Part shown: one piece after another, positions 1 to 11,660 of the stretch
How the letters are laid out: every line of letters begins with the position of its first letter
How positions within the stretch are numbered: the first letter of the stretch is position 1
Assembly (NCBI GenBank): GCA_027605045.1
Contig: JAQFWX010000001.1
Span: forward strand, 3,038,001 to 3,102,000
Direction of reading: 5' to 3'
Length of the DNA: 64,000 bases
From: Phallus indusiatus
Taxonomy: Eukaryota; Basidiomycota; Agaricomycetes; Phallales; Phallaceae
Translations under genes and position numbers: made by a program
The notes under the pieces: generated by a model
Told to the model about the DNA's origin: nothing
Databases searched by the model: none
The model's input: the letters and a program-made list of their open reading frames with translations, nothing else

Positions 1-3000
1 TTCTGTTGTTATTTTCTGTAGAGAGGGTAAATGAGATTGCTCGTCTGATCCACGATGTGAACCCGTACCAGTGCATCCATCGTGGTATGATCCGTATGTG
101 GTATTTGCAGCTGCAAATGGCTTTCAGGTTTCATCCCGGAGAATTGCAAATGATCTTCAAAACACTCCAAAGCAATCTCTGCTGTATGCAATATAATGAA
201 AGTAAGCAATGGATCCTCGTAGGAATCGTAGAGAAACAATCTTACGATCTCCACCAATTTGTTGCGCATCTTTCATGACGAATCGGACGTTGTTCGAGTC
301 CGGTAGTTTGATGGTCCCTTTAACGATGTTGTTGCGCCCACTAGAGATAGTAAGTAGAAAAGTTTGTATACCGCCGAGTTCAACTATATCGGGTTTATGT
401 TAGCATCACGACTGCAAGAATCTTGGAGAAAGAAAGCACCATATTTCGGTTCGTCAATACGAACGTTGACGGCTCCGTAATCACGCGGTATACGTAGCAG
501 AGACGAAACTTGCTTATACAATGGATAGCGAGCGTGTTTAACATCAGATTGATAAGTCGACCTAAGTTTTAGCTTCTGAAGTATGATTTCGCTGCTGTCG
601 AGAACGAAAAGTCCGTGGGTAGGATTCTGTGTATCCACATTGTTAGTCAATACGCTGGATAGCAAATAGTAAGACGGACAGGTGTGGATAGTGTAAGAGT
701 TGTAGGACCGGGGATTAGAACTTGATTTTGAATCGTAAAATCTAACCGTTCAGAATGGGGTCCGTTGAATGACAATCGCACTGTATCGACCTCAATATCC
801 TAGAAGTAACACTATGGTTAAACACAGTTGGGCAGACAGGAAGAAACTAAACTGACACATGGCAATGCGTTTCGTACCACTACTGTGATATTGGAACCAT
901 CATCATCATTTGGATGATCAGCTTCTTCAGACTGAAGCGTGATAGACAACATAGGGTGATCGGTCTCCACGACACCTGCGGAAGAGTCAAGTCAGTCCTG
1001 GTACCTCTGTTAACAAGCAAGCCAAATAACCTTTCTCAGTCTCAGATATGGTTTTCAAAGCTAGCTGGAGTAGATTCCCAGTATATTCGCGAAGATTTTC
1101 CTTTCCTATAACGGCCAAGTCTACGTGCATCTGATCTTCCACAAAGCCCTTGAAGAACGACAGCACAATGTCGGCCCATTCTTGATTCTGAGGTTGCTCA
1201 AGCTTGCTGTGAACATCAAGTCGACGAATTTGCATGAACGTAGCCAAGGATGTCCATGAATGAGGAATATAATGTGCGGGTAGAGAAGAGTACACTTGAT
1301 AGGCTTCCTTGCGCCGTGACCGTTCACTATACATCGGGTTAAAGCACGTTCACAACAAGATTACAATACAAAAGGAAGAACATTACTAACAGATGCAACG
1401 CAGCCAAGATGCCATGCAATTTCAGGGCGGACTTTCTTCTACCACCCTTGACATAAAGATCAATGGCCCGATTGGTAATGTCCGTATAAAGTTTATCGAA
1501 GGCTGTCTGACTAGACATGCTTTCGAGTAGTATTTCGCTCGTGATTTTTGCTTCGGAAGGTTCTGTCGGTGTGGTAGGAGTGCCAGGTTCCGAATCTTGT
1601 TTATGATTTGGGAGAGACATAGAGAAAGGTATTGCATTCGGGAGATGACCAAAATGTATTCCTATTTTATCAAGCTAAACGGATGGAGGGTTAGTCAGTA
1701 AATGATGTTGTAATGGTCACATACCTGTATTCGAGCTAGGTCCAGGAGTTGACCCTTCGTAGCACTGGCGCTAGATATGGCAACTGTATCAAGGTTGATA
1801 GACGTAATCCATTTATCGCTCTCTAGAACAACGTTCAACGCTGAAGAGAATACCCAGGATTCGATAAAGAATTGTGGAAGAGAAACCTGAAAAGCATAAT
1901 TAACAATGAAAAAGTCAAGTGAAAATGGAAATGGTCGTTACCTTGGAAGACTTTAATCTTTGACTAAACGCACTCAGGAAATTGGAAGCCAGTCTTGCTA
2001 ATTCCGTTATTTGACCGCTCATACCCAATGCTTCACAGTGTTTAGCAAGGAGGTAGACGCGGAAGTCGAATATGGTAATGGAGTTGTGCAGTATAAGGTC
2101 ACGGTAAGGCTTCTTGCTGATATCGAGCAATGGTAAAGAATCGTCCAAAGGGTCAGGGTTAATCAGTTTTCCAAACCATGATATATGGCCGGATAATGAT
2201 GAGCTTTGAGCTTGAAGAAAAGATGCTTCCAACTCGGCATAGGTGAGTATCGCGTCTTCAAGAAGGTTCATTCCTACAAAGGTGCTTGCCAACGTTTCCT
2301 AGATAACATTGGTCGCAAAATCAGCATTCAGAACTTTCAGCAGAATGATCACGTACTTTTAAAATAAAAAATGTACAGAAATTCCAACCGGGCATTTGTC
2401 GTTGATTCTCTGAACGTCGTATTTCCTCTGTCCGTTGCAATACCGCGGCATCAAATGCAACGACGATTGCTTCTTTCATTTTGGACACCATTTCAGCGCA
2501 AGCAGTTGCTGTAATAGTCCCCTGAGACCATGTTATTTGAATACATCTGACAAGCTTTGAACAGGCGACTCAAAATCACAGCAGTGGACAGGCTTACCGG
2601 TCGCGCTTGTCTGTATTGAAATCTGTTTTAATCCGTTCTAGAACATTACTTTTGATTTGGAAAAAGTTGGCAGCAGCAGAAGCACGAGCGTCTTGGCGAA
2701 CGACCAGCAGAATAAGCCATTCTTGGTTCTTCCTCTGGCCAACAATGCTGAGCCAGTCTTTGATTTGCCTCCGCACAGTCGCTTTGTACACGTCCGTGTC
2801 CTGGTCATCAAGTTAGTAATACCCATAACAACGCAGCTTCATTTGAACTATTCACCTCGCAGCTGACAATATAAACGTTCAAAAGTGGTTTTTCCAGAAG
2901 TGACTGGGGTATTTGAGAAGCGTGCTCTTCGCGCACAGTATTAAGGTTCACGAAAGAGGCATCAAGTTTGGAAATGGTCCGAGCAGCTGGTCGAAAAGAG

Positions 3001-3119
3001 GACTTCCACACGACGTCTTTCAGAGGAAATTGCGAGAGTATTGCAGAGCGAATTTGACTCCATTGGTCTGAGGATAAGTAAATAGCAGGCGCAGAGTATG
3101 TTACCTGCACTATGGACAT
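1..3119 (-). CDS. TRAPP II complex subunit, TRAPPC10/Trs130 type (partial, C-terminus off the left edge)
   Basis: Subunit of the TRAPP II tethering complex, which acts at the Golgi on Rab GTPases in vesicle transport (family knowledge). The start is the ATG at 3117-3119. Exons that keep frame are 3119-2856, 2800-2598, 2546-2357, 2298-1942, 1886-1725, 1674-1391, 1326-1031 and one beginning at 975; later joins, including the coding stretch 665-384, are not fully resolved. Diagnostic stretches are KNQEWLILLVV and FNTDKRDR in exon 2, and KKPYRDLILHNSITIFDFR with the conserved alpha-solenoid sequence around 2298-1942. C-terminal beta-rich sequence (GLFVLDSSEI) follows near 600. The gene is divergent from the tryptophan gene with only 177 bp between the two ATGs. 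Family assignment is confident; the exon map below 975 is not. Confidence 0.85.
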
Positions 3120-3296
3120 AAGAGCGTGAGAAGAGATGACTAATGAGAAATTTAGTGACGACCTGTTGGCTTGAGATTAGCGGAGTTTGAAACAAAAAAA
3201 TGAGTCCCTCTCGACTCAGCCTTATGAATTCATAAAGGCTGAGGGAAAGGCTTTCAAGAAGGACCTTTAGTTGCTTTTTGTTCCCTTTCACAAGCC
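3120..3296. promoter_or_regulatory. Divergent intergenic promoter region (TRAPPC10 / anthranilate PRT)
   Basis: The 177 bp between two divergent start codons must hold the 5' leaders and core promoters of both genes. I see no clear TATA box. Shared promoter function is inferred from geometry only. Confidence 0.4.
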
Positions 3297-4515
3297 ATGT
3301 CTACAGATCAGCTTCCACCTGTTCGTACTCCCGATACGTTTACGCCCATCCTCAAAAAGCTCGTCTTTTCCCCAGATGAATTCAACGCAGAAGATAGCTA
3401 TGAAGCTTTTCATCATCTTTTAAGCCCCGCTTCAACAATTCCGGAACAGGTTAGCTCATTCTTGACGGCTTTACACCTTACGGGCGTGGATAAAAAGACG
3501 GAAGTTCTTGCTGCAGCCGCCGACGTTCTGCACTTTCATTCAGTCAAGCCTACATATGACGGTGAAGAGGATTTTGCCGTTGATATCGTCGGAACAGGTG
3601 GAGATGGGTGGAACACGTTTAATGTTAGCACTACAGCTGCTATCGTAGCTGCCGGAGCAGGAGCGCGGTTGTTAAAGGCAAGTTATCACTCGACATTACA
3701 CTGGCAAAGCACCATTGCTCAAACCAGGTACACAGCACGGAAACAAAGCCTCGACTTCGAAATCGGGTTCAGCTGATCTATTAAAAGCCTTGGGCTGCCC
3801 ACTTGTGCCCTTATCGCCCATCAAAACATGTCTCCCTACTGTGGAGGATCCCAGCATAATTCGCGTTTTAACCGAACCTCTACCTCGTATTCCCTTCCAA
3901 TTTCTCTTGGCGACTGACTATCACCCTGCACTATCACTAGTTGGCCCCATTAGGAAGATACTTCCTTTCCGAACGATCTTTAACATCCTTGGTCCATTAG
4001 TCAATCCTGCCAAACCTAAAGGGATGATCGTTGGGGTCGCCGCGGATTGGCTAGGTCCCATCTTTGCCCGCGCTTTGCATGCAGGAGGTGTCAAACGTGC
4101 GTTAGTAGTCTGTGGCAAAGAACAGCTAGACGAACTCAGTTGCGCTGGGGAAACGGATGTTTGGCAATTGGAAGAATCTGGCGAGGTGACGCACTTCACC
4201 CTGAATCCAGAAATGTTCGGTCTTCCTTCGCACCCCCTCTCTGATGTAAGCGGAGGCGATGCCTCCGAAAATGCAGAGATATTCAAAAAAATCTTGGATC
4301 CAGCCACGAGGGGAGATGAGATACCCGAAAAACTGATTCCTATTTTAGATTTTATATTGATTAATGCAGGAGCACTTTTGGTTGTCGCAAATATAGCAAA
4401 GGATTGGAAGGAAGGAGCAGCCCTGGCTCGCCAAAGCATCATGAGCGGAAAAGCTTGGGACGCTTTGGTTCAATTTAGGGACGCTGGAGTGAAAGCCGTC
4501 GGAGGTGTTTATTGA
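3297..4515 (+). CDS. TRP4: Anthranilate phosphoribosyltransferase (TrpD/Trp4)
   Basis: Transfers phosphoribose from PRPP to anthranilate, the second step of tryptophan synthesis. Two exons, 3297-3677 and 3736-4515, give 386 residues, usual for the family. The PRPP-binding motif GTGGDGWNTFN lies at about residues 99-109, and HGNKASTSKSGSADLL spans the splice junction at residue 127. The later KGMIVGVA and GETDVW segments also fit the family. The single 58-bp intron begins with GC (AAAG|GCAAGT) and ends CACAG; only this join restores the conserved HGN(R/K)ASTS motif, so it is a GC-AG intron. Cytosolic and housekeeping. The symbol follows yeast usage. Confidence 0.95.
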
Positions 4516-7333
4516 TTTGGAAAACGTCAAACTGTAGTGGGAAAAGTAGTGCACTGTCAGTAACACAAACGTACTAGACGTTTGCTTTTTGGAATAGAAA
4601 CAAATATTAAACATGCATCTTAAACATGCTGCATGCAACGAGTGCTGTATGTCCGGATCTATTAAATCACGTGTACCAAAAACAGCGCCATATTTTCAGC
4701 TCAATGCTGGATTTCATTTCGCGTTCTAAATATGTCGAACTCTGATTTTAGACAATTGTAATATGATGTGGTGGGTTTTGCCGCGTCCACAGCCACTGAG
4801 CTTCTCGAGCTCATCTGTAGTTATCCAACAAGCGGAATCCGTCCGGTAATCATTGGAGGATCCAATATCGTTGCATTTATTGTTCTTTTGCTGAAAAATG
4901 GGCGAATCATCTGCATACTGAATCGTAAAATATTAAGCGGTCCTTTAGTTTGTCCGGCTATTTCCCTGACTTGAACAAATACATGCCAATTTCAAAATAC
5001 AGGCACATGCGTATATTCCCGGCAGAGATTTTATGTACTTGGTCGTTGGCACCCCTGAAGTGCACCTTGAACCCCCAAATTTTTAAATAACCTCCAACAG
5101 AATAGTGCAGGTCTATACTCAAAATTTAATTCTAAACGCGTGCTTTGAAATAGTGTGATAATGATAGTTTCACAAATCCCCTTCTTCTCGGAGGCCGGTG
5201 ACATTATCTACCTGTAAGAAAATTCTCTCATTCTCCTCTGGGCGAATCGTTTCGATCAGTCTTCCATCAAGTGAGCCAGTGCCTGCATTCAACGTGATTT
5301 CATTGGCTGTGTATGCGGACAAAACTTTAGCAACATTGTTTTATGTAAATGTATTCATAGAAAATTAACCCACCTGACCAAATGGTCAATTTTACAATCA
5401 CATCTAAAACATTATTTAGAAATGTTGAATGTTGCGTAGACACTATCGGCTAATATTATGTAGAGTAATAATTTTCAAACCCTTTCACGTCCACTTGCGC
5501 CAGAAGCTTGAATGCTTGAATTGATAATTAATTGACGATTACGCCATGGCGGTCTAAACCTAGACAAGATCTCTATGAGAACATCCGAACTACGACCTTT
5601 TGACAGAATATCAAATTTATAATCTCGGTAACCAGGGTTTGTGTATTATATTTTCGAGACCCATTCACCCAAATTAAGATAAGAACGACTGATACAAGGT
5701 CAAGAAGAAAGCGTTCCTGAAGCAAAACTTGTAAGAAGGTTCCAACTCAAACTAACACCCAAACCGATGGCGCCTGAGTAGCCACATGTACGACGTCTTC
5801 TCAGCTATGGCACCCACAATTTTTCCCCGCTAGTATATCCATCCTCACTACTAGACCCAATCCATCACATGTTCTGACATGATTGCTTCAACAAAAAAGA
5901 GAGAGAGACAGAGAGTAAAGAGAGGGAGCGGTGGCTTGGATGACTGCCTAGGTGTGAATTAGTCCTTTGAACAATCAACCCCGTGATTCCTGTCGAAAGC
6001 GGATATTATCCGTGGCCGACTCGTTCTGACACGACGTCGGGCATTGTTGTAGGGGCGGAGACCCTCCACGAACAATGTCCACTTTCTGACTTAAAGCACG
6101 GGGTAGAGTAGAGATAAATATGAGACACACCAACTTCGGATAGCCCAGGAAAGAGAGGTTAGGTGGTATTTATATGAAAGGGGATAGGAGAATACAAGAA
6201 AAACGCGCGAGGAAGAGTGTTTATTCCTGGCTCAATCGGAGTTTAACACCACGCAAACTTTAATGATCTCGCCATCCCACAAAAACATGCTTTCTTCATA
6301 CTATCAAGGCATTAGCCTCAAAATCATCGACGGCATTTCATAAAACGACCACATTTGTAGTGCTAAAAACCAATTTTGGTAGGAAACCAAAAGGCGGCCT
6401 AGACTTTAGTGTCCTCGTGGTGATGTCTTTTGGCACTAGTCAAAAGAAACACGTCTCCATGATTGACTTATTAGATAGTGACTCCAAACACACCTTTTGG
6501 GGCCATGGCGGGGGATACACATACACATTCATCCAAGCAACTGGTCATTCGCTGGCGATAAACGGTGCCCTAAAAATCGTCGGATGTGTCAACGACAGAC
6601 GTTCAAAAACTATTTTTGCTAATGAGCTCACCATATTCGAAGACATAACAGAATCCGATATGGAGAATGGAACCAAGGGAAATCGCCGTGGAGAGTGAGG
6701 GTTCCTAATCAGGAGGACGGAGATGAAGACCAACATTAAAGTAAGTCAAAACCACCGTGCACATGAATTGCTGAAAAAACCAAATCAGGATAGGGGGGCT
6801 CAACTACCAAGGAGAATGGAAAGTTTTGATACGTGAACGAGCTGCAGGTTCCGAGTAACCCAGGACGGCGATGTGAATCAAGGCGGGTAATGTTCAACGT
6901 TCTCTCGCGGGATCCCCCTCGAAAAATTTGTCGTCTCACGCTGTTGCAATTGCATTGTAATAGGACTTCAAGTTGACATAACAAGACAGAATGAATTAGA
7001 CTGCCAAGTAGACCGGTACCATTGTCGTGGGCTCCGAACAAAGCACACCATTGCGCTAGCTTGGCTCCAGTAATTGTAGTTGAGTCAGATGATGAAACAC
7101 GTCTAAATGTTCGTTCCTAAGTTTCGCGACACTATCAAGGTCCTCGCCCATAGCTGATAAACATTAGATGGTTGAAAGATACTTGTCAAACCCAGGGACA
7201 CGTGTACAAACGATAAACAGCCTTTCCAGAGGGCTCGCGTCATTATCGTTCATCATCAAACAATTTTGTGAACAAGAAGAAACAACGCTCTAGTTAATTA
7301 CTAGAACACTAGAACAGTGACGAGCTTGTCAAC
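4516..7333. other. Gene-poor stretch, no supported gene
   Basis: About 2.8 kb, AT-rich. Open frames at 4768-4974 (68 codons) and 6360-6698 (112 codons from a non-ATG start) show no family resemblance, no paralogue and no convincing splice partners. A purine-rich GA tract lies near 5897-5927. No RNA gene or element was recognised. Confidence 0.5.
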
Positions 7334-8033
7334 ATGGCGCGGTGGAAGCTAATAGCCCGAAAGCAATCAAGCGGACATGGCGCAGTCGGCAAGTATTTTT
7401 CAGTACAAACTGCGACGCGTCCTAACTCCGTACTCTTTTTCTCATCCCACCATACTCTACCATCGTCAATTCTTCTTTTCCATGCATACTTTTACCTGCT
7501 GATTATAAGACGATCTTTCCTTCGGCATCCTTTCTTCGATGTCCGCTCTTGACGTCGTGAAGGAAGCTGTCCAAGAACTTGTCTAATTATAATCACGGTC
7601 AATTAACTTTAAAACAGAAGCGTCTCTGCCATTACTCCATTTTACCTCTTTCATACGTCTTCCCAATTCACGTTAGGGTTCATTGCCGTAAGATCACGTC
7701 CAATGGACTTGTCACCGAGGAAGAAGGCTGTCATGTAGGTCTGGCAATGGATGTCACAAACGTCGAGAAAGGTATGAAGTGTATTGTTATTCATTGATTA
7801 AAGTATTCTAACTGCCGATTATCCTAGTGTAATAGGCCAGTTCCTCCTTTTGCCAACGAGACAATCATGCCAGTCAACCTCGTGCGGGTGCGGCGTGGTG
7901 AAGATAATGGTCGTTTTTAAAGGCGAGACTCTCTTCCTCAGACTCAAAAAACGGATCCTTGGCGATAGTCCTAGACTAACGGGTTTTTATCTCCGTATGA
8001 ATCTGAACCAGGATTGGTAAAAAGGATCTCGGA
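7334..8033 (+). CDS. Possible small spliced gene with a histone H3-tail-like N-terminus
   Basis: An ATG at 7334 opens a 72-codon frame. Its first ten residues match the histone H3 N-terminus at M1, A2, R3, K5, A8, R9 and K10. Further in, an acceptor before 7617 (AAACAG), a donor at 7770 (AAAG|GTATG), a branch-like TTCTAAC and two acceptors near 7830-7836 could build a multi-exon gene continuing through a cysteine-containing frame to about 8033. I could not prove a single continuous splice form. It could be a genuine small protein with an H3-mimic tail, a relic, or chance. No function is assigned. Confidence 0.25.
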
Positions 8034-8446
8034 TTCCTGCTCAGCCGCCACGGTCCACCCTGCCGCTACTGTAACTCTTTTCCGTTTTTTCACACCATAA
8101 CTGACGAAGCGATAAGGCCGAAACACACTTTTTTTATCTCTGCGTCCGTTCTGCTAGAGTGCTTTATCCTTTCCGCCCGCGTTGATACCGGCGAGAATGA
8201 TCGTAGGGCCGCACGTCTCGGGGCGGGATTACGTTAGCACGCTCGCGTCGTGGTACCAGACGTAAACTTGTCACTTGAATTCATAGCCGACGGTCACATG
8301 CACATTTCATCGATGGATGCTTGCAGGCTTCCGAATTATCGATAGAGTTTGAGTCATTTTTTTAATGTTTGTTATGCGCAACATGAGCGCCCTATATTCA
8401 CGTGTACTAATGCCGAGGTGCCTACTTGAGCGCGATAGGAAATGCA
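8034..8446. other. Intergenic, 5' flank of the first GFA-like gene
   Basis: No gene is visible. The part from about 8270 onward is the left arm of a ~1-kb segment repeated at 10085, so the duplication carried upstream DNA along with the gene. Confidence 0.5.
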
Positions 8447-8456
8447 TATATATATA
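8447..8456 (+). promoter_or_regulatory. TATA-like run before the first GFA-like gene
   Basis: An alternating TATATATATA run lies about 60-70 bp before the ATG at 8518. It is conserved at the same place in the second copy (10256-10265), which supports a core promoter role by inference. Confidence 0.45.
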
Positions 8457-8517
8457 CCACGTTCATATCGCTGATGATTTCCATTGTAGTATTTTGAATC
8501 TTTTTTCTTTTGCCATC

Positions 8518-9010
8518 ATGTCCACCCCACCACCCCAATTACCACCCTACGAAGTAATTGTAAACATGCTTTCGGGTCCTCGAACCCCCGATACACCGAC
8601 CAAAGTTTACACCGGCGGTTGTCATTGTGGAAGATTTAAATTCGAATGTCGTCATCCGATTCTAGAAGATGGGTTTCCAGTTGCCAACTGCAATTGCAGT
8701 ATCTGTACCATCAAGGGGTCGCTATATATGTACGTTGTTTTGTTTGCCCATGCTTGTAATTTTGACACTCGCTAGATATATTTTTGACCAAGAGAAAGAT
8801 TTTAAAATGCTCGAAGGAACTCTGGACGAATGCCACAAGTATCAATTCAGACGAAAATTGTTCAATCACCTCTCTTGTCCCACCTGTGCGACTGCGTTAT
8901 TCTGCGAAGAACCGTATAACATACTAGCCATATCAGTTAGATGCTTGGATGGTGTTAGCGAAAATTTGGACAAGCTCACATTAAAACCTATGAATGGAAG
9001 GAGTCTTTGA
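8518..9010 (+). CDS. GFA/CENP-V domain protein, copy 1 (zinc-binding, glutathione-dependent formaldehyde-activating enzyme-like)
   Basis: Small protein of the GFA/CENP-V fold. Members bind zinc through conserved cysteines; true GFA enzymes condense glutathione with formaldehyde, but most fungal members have unknown substrates. Exons 8518-8729 and 8776-9010 give 148 residues. Visible ligand cysteines are GGCHCG (Cys35, Cys37), CNCSIC (Cys58, Cys60, Cys63) and CPTC (Cys105, Cys108), in family order. The intron (GTACGT...GCTAG, 46 bp) contains a frameshift and stop, so it must be removed. A paralogue lies 1.8 kb downstream in the same orientation. Confidence 0.85.
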
Positions 9011-10084
9011 TTAAACAAGATAGAAATTTACTACGGCAAGCCACAAACAATGTGTTTAATTGAGCCTTGCGCAAATGTAATTCAAAGAGCATATTCTTGT
9101 CTTCGCAATTTTTTTTTTTGACACTTCCTCAGAAATACCTTGCAGAAATGTCAGCATTTGGTATTCATAGTATATTGATCATGGTGAGCGGTTATGAGAT
9201 CTGAATATTTGATTGAGCTCGGGCTTTTGAAACATAACTTCTAAGCTAGAATCGAATTCGAAATTCAAACTGTTACAGATATTAGCTTGACTCTTTAAGT
9301 TCATCGACGAGCTCCGAGGCCATTTATGTTTTATATTTGATACTGTATAAAAAACTACACGTCGTTCCCATTCAGCTTCATATCCCAAATCACGCGAAGC
9401 GCGCCGTACGAACACAAAGTCTTCTTCAACGATATTCCTCGTAATACAAGAGATGAGTAACGCGCGACACGAGATTGAGTCCGACTCATTTTGACTACTG
9501 GCCGTGCGGCGTCACTCGTCGATCGCATGACAGACCGGCTGTCGAAATAGCGCGTCACCGGTGGTTGTGGACGAGACGAAAGGGTGCGAATGAAAGGACG
9601 GTGCCACGTGTAAATGACGGTGAGATTGGATGGTGGTGTGGTGGTGTGAACAGCGGTGTGGACGACGGTAAATGGTGGTAGGATAGTGGTGGGATGATGA
9701 TGGGAGGGCAAAATGGGGCAAGAAAAAAGTGAAGTGCTCAAGAGCGATGACACGCGCATGCGGCATACAATCGTTTTTCAGTTCCAATTAAAACGCCGCC
9801 GCCGAGAGCGCCACGCGTCACGTCACGTGCTCTGCATGCTTAGACTTGAAATTTAGAAAACCAAGACTTTTTTTCCATTGATAAATAAATGAATAATTAT
9901 GAACTAAGGTATGCCTTGGCATGAGACTGAGTGGTATAGAGCCACTGAATATGGTCACCCACTGACCCACCACTGAAATTCAGTGGTAATTAACCACTGG
10001 CTTTTCTCTGAACACCGACCGATCACTGATATACCACTGACTATCAATGGGTATGACCACTAACCGATCACTGAATACCAGTGG
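9011..10084. other. Spacer between the duplicated GFA-like genes
   Basis: The first 330 bp are the 3' arm of duplication copy 1. Bases 9600-9710 are rich in GGTGG/GGTGTGG triplets, and 9920-10085 is a cluster of CCACTGA words listed separately. Open frames here are low-complexity shadows. No gene is supported. Confidence 0.5.
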
Positions 10085-10085
10085 C
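9920..10085. repeat. Cluster of CCACTGA/TCAGTGG words with small palindromes
   Basis: About ten copies of CCACTG or its complement occur within 165 bp. They include the near-perfect palindrome CCACTGAAATTCAGTGG and two degenerate direct copies of ACCGATCACTGAATACCA. It ends where duplication copy 2 begins. It may be a decayed foldback element or a protein-binding array; nothing shows which. Confidence 0.6.
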
Positions 10086-10255
10086 CGCTTTAGTCGGCGG
10101 TCATATTTCATCGATCGATACTTGCAGGCTTCCGAATTATCGATACGCCTTGAGTGACTGGTTCTTATTGTTTTAATGTTTGTTATCCGAAATACGAGCG
10201 CCCTTTATTCACTTGTATCAATACCGAAGTGCCTGTTTGGGCGCGATAGGAAATG

Positions 10256-10265
10256 TATATATATA
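10256..10265 (+). promoter_or_regulatory. TATA-like run before the second GFA-like gene
   Basis: TATATATATA run about 60-70 bp upstream of the ATG at 10324, in the same position as in copy 1. Confidence 0.45.
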
Positions 10266-10323
10266 CCACATTCATATCGCTAGTGATTTCCATTGTGGTG
10301 TTTGACTCTTTCTCTTTATCATT

Positions 10324-10827
10324 ATGTCTACCTCACCACCCCAAAATTTTCCACCATACGAAGTAGCTGTAAATATACTTTCGGGTCCCCGAACTCCAGA
10401 TACACCGATGAAAGTTTATACCGGTGGTTGTCATTGTGGAAAATTAAAATTCGAGTGTCGTCATCCGATTCTAGAAAATGAGTTTCCAGTTGTCAGCTGC
10501 AATTGCAGTATCTGTACCATCAAGGGGTCGTTGTATATGTGCGTTGTTTTGCTCTACTCTCTACTCATGCTAGCAGTTTTGACACTTGCTAGATATGTTT
10601 TTGACCGGGAGAAAGATTTTAAACTGCTTGAAGGAACATTAGATGAATGCCACAAGTATACATTCGGGCGAAAGTTAATCACCCATCTCTCTTGTCCAAC
10701 CTGCGCGACTACGTTATTCGCAGATGAACCTTATGACATACTGGCCATATCGGTTAGATGTTTGGATGGTGTTAACGAAAACTTGGATAAGCTTACGGTG
10801 AAACCTATGAATGGAAGGAGTGTTTGA
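10324..10827 (+). CDS. GFA/CENP-V domain protein, copy 2
   Basis: Paralogue of the gene at 8518 with all seven zinc-ligand cysteines kept (GGCHCG, CNCSIC, CPTC). Spliced exons 10324-10538 and 10593-10827 give 149 residues. The intron (GTGCGT...GCTAG) is 54 bp, a multiple of three and free of stops, so an unspliced transcript would encode a 167-residue form with an 18-residue hydrophobic insertion. By comparison with copy 1 the spliced form is the ancestral one. Substrate unknown. Confidence 0.85.
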   Translation: MSTSPPQNFPPYEVAVNILSGPRTPDTPMKVYTGGCHCGKLKFECRHPILENEFPVVSCNCSICTIKGSLYMCVVLLYSLLMLAVLTLARYVFDREKDFKLLEGTLDECHKYTFGRKLITHLSCPTCATTLFADEPYDILAISVRCLDGVNENLDKLTVKPMNGRSV

Positions 10828-11150
10828 TTAAACAGCATCGAACTTTTAATTACTAAACCAAGTTACAAACAATGTACTTCAGCTTTGCGCAAAATGTATC
10901 CAGAGACATATCAATAATCTTGTCTTTTGTTGACACTTCGCGAGAAATACCTCATAGAAATGTCAACTTGATATTCGTTGTATTATTGATGAGCGGTTAT
11001 GATTTCTTGCAATTCAGTTGTGTTCATTTGAGATGTAAATTCCAAGCTAGAACCAAATTCAATAACTAAACTGTTACCGATAGTATCAGCTTGACTAAGA
11101 ACTTTTAAGTTCATCGACGAGCTCCGAAAATGAGGAGGCCATTACGCTAT

Positions 11151-11660
11151 ATATTTTACATGACAAACCCATTCCCGTTTATGAAAAGGATCTCAAACTC
11201 ACCATGTACAATGTTAAGAAAAGTTGGGCGAACCGCTTTTCAATGTCTTTATTACTCCACCGATATGTCGCCTTGTCATATGGTATTACTAATAGATAGC
11301 GAAATCAGACAAGCTTCATAAAACGAAAAGCACGTTCGACATTTATATAACTGCGAAATTGAAACAAAGGGTGTATTTTGAAGTTATAAGGGAGGGCGGC
11401 TTATTTGGGTTCTTGGGTGAGAATCAGACTCGGATGTTAAATGAGACCTTTACGACCAAAGCAAATCACTTTCTCAACATAAACACCTCACTGGCGCAGT
11501 TGGTTCCCATTCTTCTTAAAGCATACACAATAGGACACTTCGGCCCAAAGGGTCATGTAAATGAATATAGTAAGAACACCCGCATGGACTATGTTATTCT
11601 ATATGAGAATTGGGCCGATCTCGGAACAGCACTTAATAATTAAACACCAACTACATAGCA
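11151..11660. other. Intergenic, no supported gene
   Basis: Open frames here start at non-ATG codons (for example 94 codons from TTG at 11359) and match no family I recognise. Nothing else was found. Confidence 0.4.

Larger units (their letters stand above)
8270..9340 (+). repeat. Tandem segmental duplication, copy 1
   Basis: About 1.07 kb aligns along its whole length with 10085-11150: 5' flank (shared GCAGGCTTCCGAATTATCGA and GCGCGATAGGAAATG), the whole GFA-like gene, and 3' flank down to the shared TTCATCGACGAGCTCCGA. The copies differ by scattered substitutions and short indels, so the event is not very recent. Confidence 0.85.
10085..11150 (+). repeat. Tandem segmental duplication, copy 2
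   Basis: Second copy of the ~1-kb segment described at 8270-9340. Its left edge directly abuts the CCACTGA-rich cluster. Confidence 0.85.

Noticed and set aside
4768..4974. 68-codon frame with a hydrophobic stretch
   Set aside because: Short, isolated, without recognisable family or splice context.
9475..9787. Overlapping open frames on both strands, one His/Thr-rich
   Set aside because: They come from a GGTGG-rich low-complexity tract and have no start context or homologue.
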